A DNA stretch of 64,000 nucleotides from Streptomyces atroolivaceus (GCF_000717025.1 NZ_JNXG01000001.1:124001-188000), one strand, 5' to 3'; shown: positions 42,293 through 51,924, counted from the stretch's first letter. Notes: generated by a model not told the origin, from the sequence alone. Made by a program: numbers and translations.

Positions 42293-42954
42293 GCCTGCGC
42301 CTCCATCACCACGCGCAGTGCCGCGATACCCCTGGAGCCGTACGCCTTCACCGAACCGAGCGATATCCCCAGCGTCTCCGCGACCTGAGCCTCCGTCATG
42401 TCGGAGAAGTAGCGCAGCACCAGCACCTCTCGCTGGCGGCGCTGCAACCCCTTCATCGCCTTGATCAGCGCGTCCCGTTCCAACTGGTCGTACGCGCCCT
42501 CCTCCGCGCTCGCCATGTCGGGCATCGGCTTGGAGAGGAGCTTCAGCCCGAGGATGCGCCGGCGCAACGCCGAGCGGGACAGGTTGACCACGGTCTGGCG
42601 GAGGTACGCGAGCGTCTTCTCCGGGTCGCGCACCCGGTTCCGTGCCGAGTGCACCCGGATGAACGCCTCCTGCACCACGTCCTCGCAGGACGCCGTGTCG
42701 TCCAGGAGGAGCGCCGCGAGGCCCAGCAGCGAACGGTAGTGGGCGCGGTAGGTCTCGGTGAGATGGTCGACCGTCGTTCCCGCCGCCACCGTCTCCTCAG
42801 CGCTCTCGCCGCGCTGCGAAGGCAGCCGGGTGGATCGCGCAGCGGGCATGGGCGCAATCACCGGCATACCGCCGGCTGCGCGGGGCCGCCGGAGCGGACG
42901 CACCGAAGCGCCTCGCAACGGGCCCACCACTGTGATGTCGAGAACCTCTGCCAC
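42289..42954 (-). CDS. SigE-family ECF sigma factor, 221 aa
   Basis: Region 2 spans YRAHYRSLLGLAALLLDDTASCEDVVQEAFIRVH, and region 4 QRRQREVLVLRYFSDMTEAQVAETLGISLGSVKAYGSRGIAALR. This is the SigE-family subgroup typical of actinomycetes (distinct from classical ECF SigE). The first 60 residues are basic, unusual and of uncertain start: GTG 42954 has no ribosome site and the Met at residue 30 is possible. Coupled by ATGA to the membrane protein that follows. Confidence 0.9.
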   Translation of the reverse strand: MAEVLDITVVGPLRGASVRPLRRPRAAGGMPVIAPMPAARSTRLPSQRGESAEETVAAGTTVDHLTETYRAHYRSLLGLAALLLDDTASCEDVVQEAFIRVHSARNRVRDPEKTLAYLRQTVVNLSRSALRRRILGLKLLSKPMPDMASAEEGAYDQLERDALIKAMKGLQRRQREVLVLRYFSDMTEAQVAETLGISLGSVKAYGSRGIAALRVVMEAQA

Positions 42955-43226
42955 GCCAGTTGGACACGCTTCCCCCCGTCAGGGTTGTACGCGTACGGCA
43001 CCGCGTTCGATGCTGTGCGACATGCCCTCATTCGTACCTGCTCTTCCCCAAATGCCCCGAAAACGTATCCAGCCACGCAAGAAGTGACGGCATAGACGCG
43101 TCGCATCCGTCTAGCGGTTGCGGGGAGCCAGGAGATCATCGTCGGATATGACAACGCCCCAGCTCAAGAGGTTCAGACCGGCAACTTGCCCACAGGGCGC
43201 ACACAGATCCTACAAAACAGGTTCGA

Positions 43227-44291
43227 TCAGGTACGAGGAAATTCTCCGGCCACCGACTCGGCGATCTGGGCCACATTGAGAGCCGCGCCTTTTCGGAGAT
43301 TATCGCCGCAGATGAACATCTCGACGGCATGCGGATCGTCCATCGACTGCCGCACCCGCCCCACCCAGGTCGGATCGGTGCCGACGACATCCGACGGTGT
43401 GGGGAAGTCACCGGCCGCCGGGCTGTCGAAGAGCACGACCCCGGGTGCGGTCGCCAGGACCTCGTGCGCCCGGGCCACGGACACCTCGTTCTCGAAGCGG
43501 GCGTGCACGGACATCGAGTGCGTCGCGACGACGGGCACGTACACACAGGTCGCCGTCACCTTCAGGTCCGGCAGACCCAGGACCTTCCGGCACTCCTCAC
43601 GGATCGCCAGCTCCTCCGACGACCAGCCGTCCCCGGCGTCGGTCCCGGCCCACGGCACCACGTTCAGCGCCACAGGCGCGGCGAAAGGGCTCTTGTCCCC
43701 GTCGCCCAGCGCCCGCCGCACGTCTCCCGGGCGGGTGCCCAGTTCCGTGCCCGCCACCAGAGCGAGCTGCTCACGGAGCACGGCGACACCGTCCCGGCCC
43801 ACTCCGCTCACCGCCTGGTAGGACGAGACGATCAGCTCCCGCACCCCGAATTCGGCGTGCAGCGCGCCGACCGCGACGATCAGCGACAGGGTCGTGCAGC
43901 TCGGGGACGCGACGATGCCGCGCGGTCGCATCCGCGCGGCATGGGGATTGATCTCGGGGACGACCAGGGGCACGTCGTCGTCCAGCCGGAAGGCCGCCGA
44001 GTCGTCCACGACCACGGCTCCCCGGGCGGCGGCGACCGGCCCCCACTGCGCGGACACCTCGTCCGGCACCAGGAACAGGGCCACGTCCACGCCGTCGAAC
44101 ACGTCCTCGGCGAGCGCGAGGACCTCGGTCTCCTCACCCCGTACGACCAGCTTCGTGCCGGCCGCACGCGAAGAGGCGACGAGTCTGACCTCGCCCCAGA
44201 CATCCGCGTGCTGCGAGAGGATCTGGAGCATGACGCCGCCGATCGCCCCGGTCGCGCCGACGACCGCGAGCGAAGGGCGGCGTCCTGTCAT
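43227..44291 (-). CDS. asd: Aspartate-semialdehyde dehydrogenase, 354 aa
   Basis: Reduces aspartyl phosphate to the semialdehyde, the second step of the aspartate family (Lys, Thr, Met, diaminopimelate). [10 protein letters not shown] binds [18 protein letters not shown] places catalytic Cys132, which sits in SPSCTT instead of the textbook [14 protein letters not shown] includes the acid-base His. Coupled by ATGA to lysC upstream. Confidence 0.95.
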   Translation of the reverse strand: MTGRRPSLAVVGATGAIGGVMLQILSQHADVWGEVRLVASSRAAGTKLVVRGEETEVLALAEDVFDGVDVALFLVPDEVSAQWGPVAAARGAVVVDDSAAFRLDDDVPLVVPEINPHAARMRPRGIVASPSCTTLSLIVAVGALHAEFGVRELIVSSYQAVSGVGRDGVAVLREQLALVAGTELGTRPGDVRRALGDGDKSPFAAPVALNVVPWAGTDAGDGWSSEELAIREECRKVLGLPDLKVTATCVYVPVVATHSMSVHARFENEVSVARAHEVLATAPGVVLFDSPAAGDFPTPSDVVGTDPTWVGRVRQSMDDPHAVEMFICGDNLRKGAALNVAQIAESVAGEFPRT

Positions 44292-44809
44292 CGGCCGGTG
44301 CCGCCGTAGACGACGGCCTCGTCGGAGTCGCTGTCGAGACCGAAGGCGGTGTGGACGGCGCGCACGGCTTCGTTGACGTCGTCCATGCGGGTGACCACCG
44401 AGATCCGGATCTCGGACGTGGAGATCAGCTCGATGTTCACACCGACGTCGGACAGCGCCTCGAAGAAGCCCGCGGTGACCCCGGGGTTGGTCTTCATGCC
44501 CGCGCCGACGAGGGAGATCTTGGCGATCTGGTCGTCGTAGCGCAGGGACTCGAACCCTATGCCCGCGCGGCTGCGCTCCAGGGCGTCGATGGCCTTGCGG
44601 CCCTCAGCCTTGGGCAGGGTGAACGTGATGTCCGTCAGCCCTGTCGAAGCGGCGGAGACGTTCTGCACCACCATGTCCATGTTGATCTCGGCGTCCGCGA
44701 TGGCGCGGAAGATCGCGGCGGCCTCACCCGGCTTGTCGGGGACACCGACGACCGTGACCTTGGCCTCGGAGACGTCGTGGGCGACTCCGGAGATGATGGC
44801 GTGCTCCAC
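44288..44809 (-). CDS. lysC beta: Internal in-frame start: aspartate kinase beta subunit, 173 aa
   Basis: GTG 44809, codon 251 of lysC, begins [27 protein letters not shown] (44818-44823) lies 8 nt upstream, a proper ribosome site inside the coding region. The product would be the two ACT domains only. In Corynebacterium glutamicum the beta subunit starts at the same place and forms an alpha2-beta2 enzyme with the full-length chain. Seen here: start and ribosome site. Inferred: actual use. Confidence 0.8.
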   Translation of the reverse strand: MEHAIISGVAHDVSEAKVTVVGVPDKPGEAAAIFRAIADAEINMDMVVQNVSAASTGLTDITFTLPKAEGRKAIDALERSRAGIGFESLRYDDQIAKISLVGAGMKTNPGVTAGFFEALSDVGVNIELISTSEIRISVVTRMDDVNEAVRAVHTAFGLDSDSDEAVVYGGTGR

Positions 44810-45559
44810 CTGCTGGTCCCCTTGCGGCTCGTTGCTGACCCAGGTGCCGCGCAGTCCGGAGAAGGACGAGCGGACGTGGATCGGGATGTTGTAACGGCGT
44901 GCGTACTCGACGCAGCGGTGCAGCAGCACCTTGGAGCCGGACGCCGCCAGCTCCAGCATGTCCTCGAAGGAGATCCAGTCGATCTTCCGGGCCTTCTTCA
45001 CGACCCGGGGGTCGGCGGTGAAGACACCGTCCACATCGGTGTAGATCTCACAGACCTCTGCGTCCAGCGCGGCGGCCAGCGCGACAGCGGTCGTGTCCGA
45101 GCCACCACGACCGAGGGTCGTGATGTTCTTGCCCTCCTGGCTCACGCCCTGGAACCCGGCGACGATGGCGATGTTGCCCTCGTCGATCGAGGTCCGGATG
45201 CGGCCGGGCGTGACATCGATGATGCGCGCTTTGTTGTGGACCGAGTCGGTGATGACACCGGCCTGGCTGCCCGTGAACGACTGGGCCTCGTGCCCCAGGT
45301 TCTTGATCGCCATGGCCAGCAGAGCCATGGAGATCCGCTCTCCGGCGGTCAGCAGCATGTCGAACTCACGCCCGGCAGGCATCGGGGATACCTGCTCGGC
45401 GAGATCGATCAACTCGTCCGTCGTGTCGCCCATCGCGGACACCACGACAACCACCTGGTTGCCGTTCTTCTTGGCGTCGACGACTCGCTTGGCAACACGC
45501 TTGATGCCTTCGGCATCGGCTACGGAGGAGCCTCCGTACTTCTGCACGACAAGGCCCAC
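44288..45559 (-). CDS. lysC: Aspartate kinase (alpha subunit), 423 aa
   Basis: First step of the aspartate family, feedback-regulated. [20 protein letters not shown] and [16 protein letters not shown] are the kinase signatures. [13 protein letters not shown] precedes the linker. Two ACT domains (about 265-420) bind Lys and Thr. GTG start with GAGGAG upstream. Codes in frame for the beta subunit from residue 251. Followed by asd with a 4-bp overlap. Confidence 0.96.
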   Translation of the reverse strand: MGLVVQKYGGSSVADAEGIKRVAKRVVDAKKNGNQVVVVVSAMGDTTDELIDLAEQVSPMPAGREFDMLLTAGERISMALLAMAIKNLGHEAQSFTGSQAGVITDSVHNKARIIDVTPGRIRTSIDEGNIAIVAGFQGVSQEGKNITTLGRGGSDTTAVALAAALDAEVCEIYTDVDGVFTADPRVVKKARKIDWISFEDMLELAASGSKVLLHRCVEYARRYNIPIHVRSSFSGLRGTWVSNEPQGDQQVEHAIISGVAHDVSEAKVTVVGVPDKPGEAAAIFRAIADAEINMDMVVQNVSAASTGLTDITFTLPKAEGRKAIDALERSRAGIGFESLRYDDQIAKISLVGAGMKTNPGVTAGFFEALSDVGVNIELISTSEIRISVVTRMDDVNEAVRAVHTAFGLDSDSDEAVVYGGTGR

Positions 45560-45798
45560 GTGCGCTCCTCGCTCAATAATGGTGCGGTCGGCTCAGTCTA
45601 ACGAGCAGCCCGGAATCGACCTGTCAGTACCGGATGGTGAGATGTCCCGCCCACCGACTGGTACGCAGCGCCGCCCCGAACTGCTCGTACCGGGCTGCTG
45701 CCCCTCCACCCCTTCCGCACGCCTGTTTGTGTCTCAGGACACAGTAGGCACGTGCGCCGCATCAGGCGCGTCGAGCGCCGCCGGCGCACCCGGCACGG

Positions 45799-45854
45799 AC
45801 GGCACGGGCGCTGCGTCCGCGGAGCCAACGGCACGGGCGCTGCGTCCGCGGAGC
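45799..45854. repeat. 27-bp direct repeat, two copies
   Basis: The same 27 bases (ACGGCACGGGCGC onward, ending GGAGC) occur at 45799-45825 and 45828-45854, abutting the stop of the DUF5063 gene. The second copy covers the last codons of that gene, so the first is a duplication placed downstream of its stop. The rest of the gap 45560-45853 upstream of lysC holds no gene. Confidence 0.85.
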
Positions 45855-46513
45855 TACAGGACCGGCCGCAGGCCCAGGGGCCCCGCGATCTCCTCGGCCA
45901 TCACACGTCCCGCCTCCTCGGCCAGGTCTCCGTCGCCCGGGTCCTGGTCCGTGTCCAGGCCGTCGAGCTCCTGGAGCGGCTGGTTCAGCCGGATGTGGGC
46001 GATCAGCGACTGGAGCGCGCGCAGGGCCGCCGAGGCGGTGGAGCCCCAGTTGGAGAAGTACGAGAACTGCCACCACCACATGGCCTCGGCCGTGCGGTCC
46101 GCCTCGTAGTGGGCGAGGCCGTGCCCCAGGTCCGTGACCAGGTCCGCCAGGTCGTCGGAGATGCGGTGGGGTACGGGGGCCTTGCGGGGCTCGTACGGGT
46201 CGAAGACCTCGGAGTAGACGTCGATGGGCTCCAGCAGCTCCGCGAAGCGCTCACGCAGCCCGTCGGCGTCCGGCTCGGCGCCGAGGTCCGGCTCGTAGCG
46301 CTCCTCCGGGAGGATGTCCTCGTACGCGCCGAGCCTCCCGCCGGCCAGCAGGAGCTGGGAGACCTGGAGGAGCAGGACCGGGACGGCCTGCTCGGGCTCG
46401 TCGGCCTTGGACACCTCGGTGACCGCGACGATGAACGTCTTGATCTGATCCGCGATCTGGACGGCGAAGTCGTCCGGATCCTGCGTGACGGAGTTCAGCG
46501 TGGCGTCAGACAT
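45854..46513 (-). CDS. DUF5063-family protein, 219 aa
   Basis: Helical protein: FAVQIADQIKTFIVAVTEVSK, AVPVLLLQVSQLLLAGGRLGAYEDILPEERYEPDLG, DLADLVTDLGHGLAHYEADR, and WWWQFSYFSNWGSTASAALRALQSLIAHIR. This architecture is DUF5063, conserved beside recR in actinobacteria. Function unknown. GGAGGT lies 8 nt before ATG 46513. Follows recR by 83 bp on the same strand. Confidence 0.85.
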   Translation of the reverse strand: MSDATLNSVTQDPDDFAVQIADQIKTFIVAVTEVSKADEPEQAVPVLLLQVSQLLLAGGRLGAYEDILPEERYEPDLGAEPDADGLRERFAELLEPIDVYSEVFDPYEPRKAPVPHRISDDLADLVTDLGHGLAHYEADRTAEAMWWWQFSYFSNWGSTASAALRALQSLIAHIRLNQPLQELDGLDTDQDPGDGDLAEEAGRVMAEEIAGPLGLRPVL

Positions 46514-46596
46514 CGAGGGGACCTCCCGTGGGCACGGTCGCGAACGGTGGGTAGAACATAGCGCCACCCCACGTGAAGCGGCAGTCGGAAGCCGGG

Positions 46597-47196
46597 TCAC
46601 ACATCGAGCAACCGCCTCCCCTCGAAGGCGCGGCCGAGGGTGACCTCGTCCGCGTACTCCAGGTCGCCGCCCACGGGCAGCCCGCTGGCCAGCCGCGTGA
46701 CCCGCAGACCCATCGGCTTGACCATCCTGGCGAGGTACGTCGCGGTGGCCTCGCCCTCCAGGTTGGGGTCCGTCGCGAGGATCAGCTCCGTGATGGAGCC
46801 GTCCGCGAGCCGGGCCAGCAGTTCCCTGATGCGCAGATCGTCGGGGCCGACGCCCTCGATCGGGCTGATCGCGCCGCCGAGTACGTGGTAGCGGCCCCGG
46901 AACTCACGGGTCCGCTCGATCGCGACGACGTCCTTGGGCTCCTCGACCACGCAGATGACCGAACGGTCGCGGCGCGCGTCCCGGCAGATGCCGCACTGCT
47001 CCTGCTGGGCGACGTTGCCGCAGATCTCGCAGAAGCGGACCTTGTCCTTGACCTCGAGGAGGGCATGGGCCAGACGGCGTACGTCGGTGGGCTCGGCCTG
47101 CAGGACGTGGAAGGCGATCCGCTGCGCGCTCTTGGGACCGACGCCCGGCAGTCTGCCCAGCTCGTCGATCAGCTCCTGAACCACGCCTTCGTACAA
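46597..47196 (-). CDS. recR: Recombination protein RecR, 199 aa
   Basis: N-terminal helix-hairpin-helix ([20 protein letters not shown]), zinc finger [16 protein letters not shown], and TOPRIM domain ([30 protein letters not shown] ... [18 protein letters not shown]). Works with RecO in RecFOR gap repair. The start is TTG 47196 with AAAGG 7 nt before it. Downstream of ybaB, the usual bacterial pairing. Confidence 0.96.
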   Translation of the reverse strand: MYEGVVQELIDELGRLPGVGPKSAQRIAFHVLQAEPTDVRRLAHALLEVKDKVRFCEICGNVAQQEQCGICRDARRDRSVICVVEEPKDVVAIERTREFRGRYHVLGGAISPIEGVGPDDLRIRELLARLADGSITELILATDPNLEGEATATYLARMVKPMGLRVTRLASGLPVGGDLEYADEVTLGRAFEGRRLLDV

Positions 47197-47257
47197 CGGA
47201 ACGCCTTTCCATTTTCCTGCTCGTACCGTATCCGGTACGCCTGGGTAGCTACAGGGG

Positions 47258-47596
47258 TCAGAACGGGAGACCCGGCATGCCGCCGCCGAGGCCCTGGGCC
47301 AGCGGACCCAGCTTCTGCTGCTGGAGCTGCTGGGCGTTCTCGTTCGCCGCCTGGACCGCGGCGACCACGAGGTCGGCGAGCGTCTCGGTGTCCTCCGGGT
47401 CCACCGCCCCCGGATCGATCACCAGGGCGCGGAGCTCGCCGGACCCGGTCACGGTGGCCTTCACGAGACCACCGCCGGCCTGTCCCTCGACCTCGGTCCT
47501 GGCCAGCTCCTCCTGGGCCACGGCAAGGTCCTGCTGCATCTTCTGGGCCTGCTGGAGCAGCTGCTGCATGTTGGGCTGGCCACCACCGGGAATCAC
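47258..47596 (-). CDS. ybaB: YbaB/EbfC nucleoid-associated protein, 112 aa
   Basis: [54 protein letters not shown] is the family core. Dimeric DNA-binding protein usually encoded before recR. GTG 47596 is preceded by AGGAGTGACC. An upstream in-frame extension to 47806 has no ribosome site and is not coding. The C-terminus is Gln/Gly-rich. Confidence 0.94.
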   Translation of the reverse strand: MIPGGGQPNMQQLLQQAQKMQQDLAVAQEELARTEVEGQAGGGLVKATVTGSGELRALVIDPGAVDPEDTETLADLVVAAVQAANENAQQLQQQKLGPLAQGLGGGMPGLPF

Positions 47597-47956
47597 GGTC
47601 ACTCCTGGCACTTCGACGACGGATTGTTTCGGTATGCCGAGCCTACGTGTTCGCCGGACGCCGCGCCCCACCCGCCCGGGACCAACTCTTTCGGGTGAGT
47701 TCTGAAAACTGCCTGCCGCGCTCCTATACCTGACCAGAGGCCCTGCCCATCCGGGAATCCCGCGATTTCGACCCCGCGGCCCACCATTCGGCGGTAGGAA
47801 GAGCATGCGTATCCGTACCCGTACGCATAGTGGAGGTAACGCAGAGTTACGCGGGGGGGACCCGGTCTTACGCCGTCAGCCGTCCCTCCCGTGACCGACA
47901 ACCGTGCCGATCCCGCGTCGATACGCGCCGAACGCAGAGTGCAGAGGAGTGCCCCG

Positions 47957-48742
47957 GTGAGTCAGCCGGAGATGCAGCCCGAAGGGCCGCCCCGCAAGGA
48001 GCCCGGCGCGGGATCCGGTGCAGGCACCGGAACCGACCGGTCCGTTTCGCGCAACGGTGCGAGCCCCCGGGACCTGACCGGCCGCGCCTTCCCCCTCGGC
48101 GACTGGGGCGAGCCCGCCGAACGGCTCGACGACCTCTACCGCTGGGTCGAGGCCGGCGCCATCGAGACCGCCGACTGGTATCTGCGTGACCGGGTCCGCA
48201 AGCGGCGCACGGCCAGACTGCTCCGGCTCGGCACGGCGGCGGGTGTGGTCGCGGGCGCCGCCCTCCCGCTGCTCGACCTGACCGGGGAACTGCACGGCTC
48301 GGCCGGCTGGGGGTACCTGTCGCTGCTTCTCGGCGCCGCCTGCATGGCGTGCGACCGGTACTTCGGGCTGACGTCCGGCTGGATAAGGAACCTCGCGACG
48401 GCACAGGCCGTGCAGCGGCGCCTGCAGGTGCTGCAGTTCGACTGGTCCTCCGAGTGCGTCCGGGAGGTGCTCGGGCCGACGGAGGGCACGGCCAGCGAGG
48501 CGGCGGAACGGTGCCTGGGGGTCCTGCGCCGCTTCTCGGAGGACGTCACCGAGCTGGTCCGCATGGAGACGGCGGACTGGATGGTGGAGTTCCGGGCCGG
48601 CCCCGCACCCATGGGCATGCAGTCACTGGTGTCGGGCGGGCCGGGCGGCCGGCCCGAGCCGGGGGCCGCCCCCGGCCGGCTCACCCTGCCGGTGGCCCGG
48701 CCGAACATGCCGCGCCAGCGGCCGCCCGAGCCGCCCCGCTGA
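47957..48742 (+). CDS. SLATT-domain (DUF4231-like) two-helix membrane protein, 261 aa
   Basis: A Pro/Gly-rich N-terminus is followed by LDDLYRWVEAGAIETADWYLRDRVRKRRTARLLRL, two membrane helices (LGTAAGVVAGAALPLLDL and WGYLSLLLGAACMACDRYFGL, about residues 85-130), and a coiled helical segment (IRNLATAQAVQRRLQVLQFDWSSECVREVL). This is the SLATT layout, a family proposed to form membrane effectors of nucleotide-signal conflict systems. No SLOG, SMODS or nucleotidyltransferase gene lies beside it, and its neighbours are housekeeping, so a conserved housekeeping role is equally possible. GAGGAG lies 7 nt before GTG 47957; GTG 47891 has no site. Confidence 0.72.
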   Translation: MSQPEMQPEGPPRKEPGAGSGAGTGTDRSVSRNGASPRDLTGRAFPLGDWGEPAERLDDLYRWVEAGAIETADWYLRDRVRKRRTARLLRLGTAAGVVAGAALPLLDLTGELHGSAGWGYLSLLLGAACMACDRYFGLTSGWIRNLATAQAVQRRLQVLQFDWSSECVREVLGPTEGTASEAAERCLGVLRRFSEDVTELVRMETADWMVEFRAGPAPMGMQSLVSGGPGGRPEPGAAPGRLTLPVARPNMPRQRPPEPPR

Positions 48743-48781
48743 GAGCCGTGGCCCCCCCTGGAGGGGCGGGGCGGCCACGGC

Positions 48782-48847
48782 GGTGTGCGCGGCGGGGCGG
48801 TGTGCGCGGCGGAGCTGCGTGCGCGGCGGGGCGGTGTGCGCGGCGGG
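48782..48847. repeat. Four tandem 17-bp units
   Basis: GGTGTGCGCGGCGGGGC and close variants repeat at 48782, 48799, 48816 and 48833 and end directly at the stop of the leftward gene at 48848. A tandem array too short and too regular for a CRISPR. Confidence 0.85.
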
Positions 48848-49498
48848 TCAGCTGAAGATGATCATCGAGCCCTGCGCGAGGCTGCGGGTGGCCGCCGCGT
48901 GCAGGCCCAGCCAGACGTGACGTTCCCGGGCGAAGGGATGCTCGTCGTACGGGGCCGGGGCGGCCGGTTCCTCCAGCGTCGTCGGGCCGGCGGGCGGCAG
49001 AGGGGCGGCCGGCGGGTTGGCCGGGTCGATGCCGAGGGAGGGCGCCACGTACTCCAGCTCGCGCAGCAGGCCGTGCGAGGAGCCCAACGGGCCGCCGCCC
49101 TCCAGGAGCTGGTCGTCGGAGAGCGGACGGGGGAAGTCCACCGGGACGTACGCTCCGGCGTGGTCGTAGTGCCAGACGAGGTGCGACTCCTGCGCGCTCT
49201 GCTCGAACATCTCCAGCAACTGCTCGTAGTCCCCGCCCAGTTCGTCGACGGGTGTGACGGCGAGGCCGCTCAGCTGGAGGAGGTAGGCGCGGCGCAGGAA
49301 GTGCAGGGCGTCGTAGTCGAACCCCGCGACCGGGGCGACGTCCCCGGTGAGCCCCGGCATGTAGGCGTAGACGGGCACGGGCGGCAGCCCCGCCTCGGTC
49401 AACGCCTTGTCGTAGACGGCGATCTCTTCGGCGAACGGGTTGTCGGGGCTGTGGCACAGCACATCGACGAGGGGGACCAGCCACAGGTCACAGGCCAC
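48848..49498 (-). CDS. Conserved hypothetical protein, 216 aa
   Basis: MACDLWLVPLVDVLCHSPDNPFAEEIAVYDKALTEAGLPPVPVYAYMPGLTGDVAPVAGFDYDALHFLRRAYLLQLSGL and VWHYDHAGAYVPVDFPRPLSDDQLLEGGGPLGSSHGLLREL. No signal or membrane helix and no catalytic motif that I recognise. Trp/Tyr/Pro-rich, cytoplasmic. The GTG 49498 start lies next to GGAGAGCGAGACTTC. The gene ends in a tandem repeat. Neither neighbour suggests a function. Confidence 0.72.
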   Translation of the reverse strand: MACDLWLVPLVDVLCHSPDNPFAEEIAVYDKALTEAGLPPVPVYAYMPGLTGDVAPVAGFDYDALHFLRRAYLLQLSGLAVTPVDELGGDYEQLLEMFEQSAQESHLVWHYDHAGAYVPVDFPRPLSDDQLLEGGGPLGSSHGLLRELEYVAPSLGIDPANPPAAPLPPAGPTTLEEPAAPAPYDEHPFARERHVWLGLHAAATRSLAQGSMIIFS

Positions 49499-49619
49499 GA
49501 AGTCTCGCTCTCCAACGGTTCGTGCGATGGTCCGGCCAGCGTAATGCGGCCGGGACCGCGCGCACAGGGTGCGGGCGGTCCCGGGTCGCCAGGGCGGCCC
49601 GCCGCGGACCGGTGTGCGT

Positions 49620-50333
49620 TCAGCCGTGGCCCGGGTGCGGGGGGTCGCCGGCGGCCAGCCGGTCCGCCCAGTTCAGCCCGTGCGCGTAGTAGGCGTCCAG
49701 CACCGCCCGCACGGCGGGCCCGTCGACGGCGGCGATCGCGTCGACCAGTTCCTGGTGGCCGTTCCACAGCCAGTCGCACACGTCGGCGTCCCCGCGCAGG
49801 TACGGCACGGCGAAGGCCCAGGCCTGCATCCGCAGCCGTTGCAGGAAGTCGTTGATGTAGGTGTTGCCGATGACCGCGCCGAGCTCCCGCCAGAACCGCA
49901 GGTCGTAGCCGATGAGGATGTCGAGGTCGCCGCTGCGCGCGGCCCGTGCGGCCTCCTCGGCCCGGCGGCGTACGGAGACGAGTGCGGCCCGGTGGGCGCC
50001 GATGAGGGCGGGCGCCGAACCGGTCCCGTCGAAGATCCCCCGGAACACCCCGTCTATGACCAGGGCGCGCGCCTCCACCATCGACCGGTAGTCGGCGACG
50101 GTGAATTCGCGGACCCGGAAGCCGCGGTGCTGGTCGGATTCGAGCAGTCCCTGCGCGGAGAGATCGAAGAGCGCTTCCCGGACGGGCGTCGCGGAGACCC
50201 CGTACTGCTCGGCGATCTGCTTGACGGTGAACTCCACCCGTGGCCGCAGACGCCCCGCGAGCACCTCGTCACGCAGCGCGTCGGTGATCTGCTGCCGCAG
50301 CGTACTGCGGGTCACACCTCCGCTCGCACCCAT
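49620..50333 (-). CDS. GntR/FadR-family regulator, 237 aa
   Basis: Winged helix: TLRQQITDALRDEVLAGRLRPRVEFTVKQIAEQYGVSATPVREALFDLSAQGLLES. The FCD effector domain contains DLRFWRELGAVIGNTYINDFLQRLR and the terminal His motif region GHQELVDAIAAVDG. Metal/carboxylate binding is typical. GGGAGGGGGC precedes ATG 50333. It stands just downstream of the class-III aminotransferase gene on the same strand (91 bp) and is a candidate regulator of it. Confidence 0.88.
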   Translation of the reverse strand: MGASGGVTRSTLRQQITDALRDEVLAGRLRPRVEFTVKQIAEQYGVSATPVREALFDLSAQGLLESDQHRGFRVREFTVADYRSMVEARALVIDGVFRGIFDGTGSAPALIGAHRAALVSVRRRAEEAARAARSGDLDILIGYDLRFWRELGAVIGNTYINDFLQRLRMQAWAFAVPYLRGDADVCDWLWNGHQELVDAIAAVDGPAVRAVLDAYYAHGLNWADRLAAGDPPHPGHG

Positions 50334-50424
50334 GGCGCCCCCTCCCGTTCTCGGCTTGGGTCACCTTAAGCCAGGGCATGTGCCCGGTTCCGGGCACGGG
50401 GGAGGGCGCCGTGCCCGGTGCCCT

Positions 50425-51798
50425 CTACACGGTGTGTGCGTCGGCGACCGAGAGAGCGACGTCCAGGGCCGCGAGCCCCTCCTTGGCCTCGGCCTCGGTG
50501 ATGTTGCATGCGGGGACGACGTGGGTGCGGTTCATGTTGATGAAGGGCCAGAGGCCGTTCTCCTTGCAGGCCGCCCCGAAGGCCGCCATCGGGGCGTTGG
50601 CCTCGCCGGTCGCGTTGTAGGGGACCAGGGGCTCGCGGGTCTCCCTGTCGCGGACCAGCTCCAGCGCCCAGAACGCGCCGAGCCCCCGCACCTCGCCGAC
50701 GCACGGGTGGCGCTCCGCGAGCTCGCGGAGGCCGGGGCCGAGCACGTGCTCGCCGAGGTGTGCGGCGCTCTCGACGGTCTTCTCCTCCTCCATGACCCCG
50801 ATCGTGGCGACGGCCGCGGCGCAGGCCAGTGGGTGACCGGAGTAGGTGAGCCCGCCGGGGTAGGGGCGGGTCTCGAAGGTGGCGGCGATCTCGGCGCTGA
50901 TGGCGACGCCGCCGAGCGGCACGTAACCGGAGTTGACGCCCTTCGCGAACGTCATCAGGTCGGGCACGACGTCATGGTGGTCGGCGGCGAACCACCTGCC
51001 GGTGCGTCCGAAGCCGGCCATCACCTCGTCCAGCACGAACACGATCCCGTAGCGGTCGCAGAGCTCGCGGACGCCCGCGAGGTATCCGGGCGGCGGCGAC
51101 ATGATGCCCGCCGTGCCGGGGATCGTCTCGAGGACGACGGCGGCGACGGTCGAGGGGCCCTCGAAGGCGAGGGTGTCCTCCAGGTGCTGGAGCGCGCGGG
51201 CGCACTCCTCGGCCTCCGTCCGGGCGTGGAAGGGCGAGCGGTAGAGGAACGGCGCCCAGAAGCGGACGACACCCGCCGAGCCGGTGTCCGACGCCCAGCG
51301 GCGCGGGTCGCCGGTGAGGTTGATCGCGGTGGCGGTGGCCCCGTGGTACGAGCGGTAGGCGGAGAGCACCTTCTGGCGTCCGGTGTGCAGCCGGGCCATG
51401 CGGACGGCGTTCTCGACGGCCTCGGCCCCGCCGTTGGTGAAGAAGATCTTGTCCAGGTCGCCGGGGGTGCGCTCGGCGATGAGGCGCGCCGCCTCGGAAC
51501 GTGCCTCGACGGCGAACGCGGGGGCGAAGGTGGCGAGTCTGCCCGCCTGTTCCTGGATCGCGGCGACCACCGTGGGGTGCTGGTAGCCGATGTTGGTGAA
51601 GACGAGGCCGCTGGTGAAGTCCAGGTAGCGGTTGCCGTCGTAGTCCCAGAAATACGCCCCCTCGGCGCCGGCGACGGCGAGGGGGTCGATCAGGCCCTGG
51701 GCGGACCAGGAGTGGAACACGTGCGCGCGGTCGGCGGCCTTCACGGCCGCGCCCGCTGCGGGGTCGGCGTACGGGGCGCGAGGGGCATCGGGGCTCAT
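50425..51798 (-). CDS. Class-III (acetylornithine/GABA-type) PLP aminotransferase, 457 aa
   Basis: YFWDYDGNRYLDFTSGLVFTNIGYQHPTVV, FFTNGGAEAVENAVRMAR and LDEVMAGFGRTGRWFA are family signatures. TFAKGVNSGYVPLGGV provides the PLP Lys. Substrate cannot be told: omega-amino acid, GABA, taurine and beta-alanine aminotransferases share this fold. ATG 51798 gives the common N-terminus; upstream in-frame codons do not belong. Divergent from the PfpI/MarR genes. Confidence 0.9.
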   Translation of the reverse strand: MSPDAPRAPYADPAAGAAVKAADRAHVFHSWSAQGLIDPLAVAGAEGAYFWDYDGNRYLDFTSGLVFTNIGYQHPTVVAAIQEQAGRLATFAPAFAVEARSEAARLIAERTPGDLDKIFFTNGGAEAVENAVRMARLHTGRQKVLSAYRSYHGATATAINLTGDPRRWASDTGSAGVVRFWAPFLYRSPFHARTEAEECARALQHLEDTLAFEGPSTVAAVVLETIPGTAGIMSPPPGYLAGVRELCDRYGIVFVLDEVMAGFGRTGRWFAADHHDVVPDLMTFAKGVNSGYVPLGGVAISAEIAATFETRPYPGGLTYSGHPLACAAAVATIGVMEEEKTVESAAHLGEHVLGPGLRELAERHPCVGEVRGLGAFWALELVRDRETREPLVPYNATGEANAPMAAFGAACKENGLWPFINMNRTHVVPACNITEAEAKEGLAALDVALSVADAHTV

Positions 51799-51924
51799 GG
51801 GGCGAGCGTATGCGGCGGGGCCGCCTCCCTCCATGGCCACTGTGTACGGCGTGGGACGCCCGGCTCGGCAGGGTGTCGGGTCTCCGTCCCGAAGCGGCCG
51901 GAGAGTTGACAGCACGCTGCCATG

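Noticed and set aside
48782..48847. Possible CRISPR-like repeats
   Set aside because: Units are contiguous 17-mers with no spacers and no cas genes nearby.
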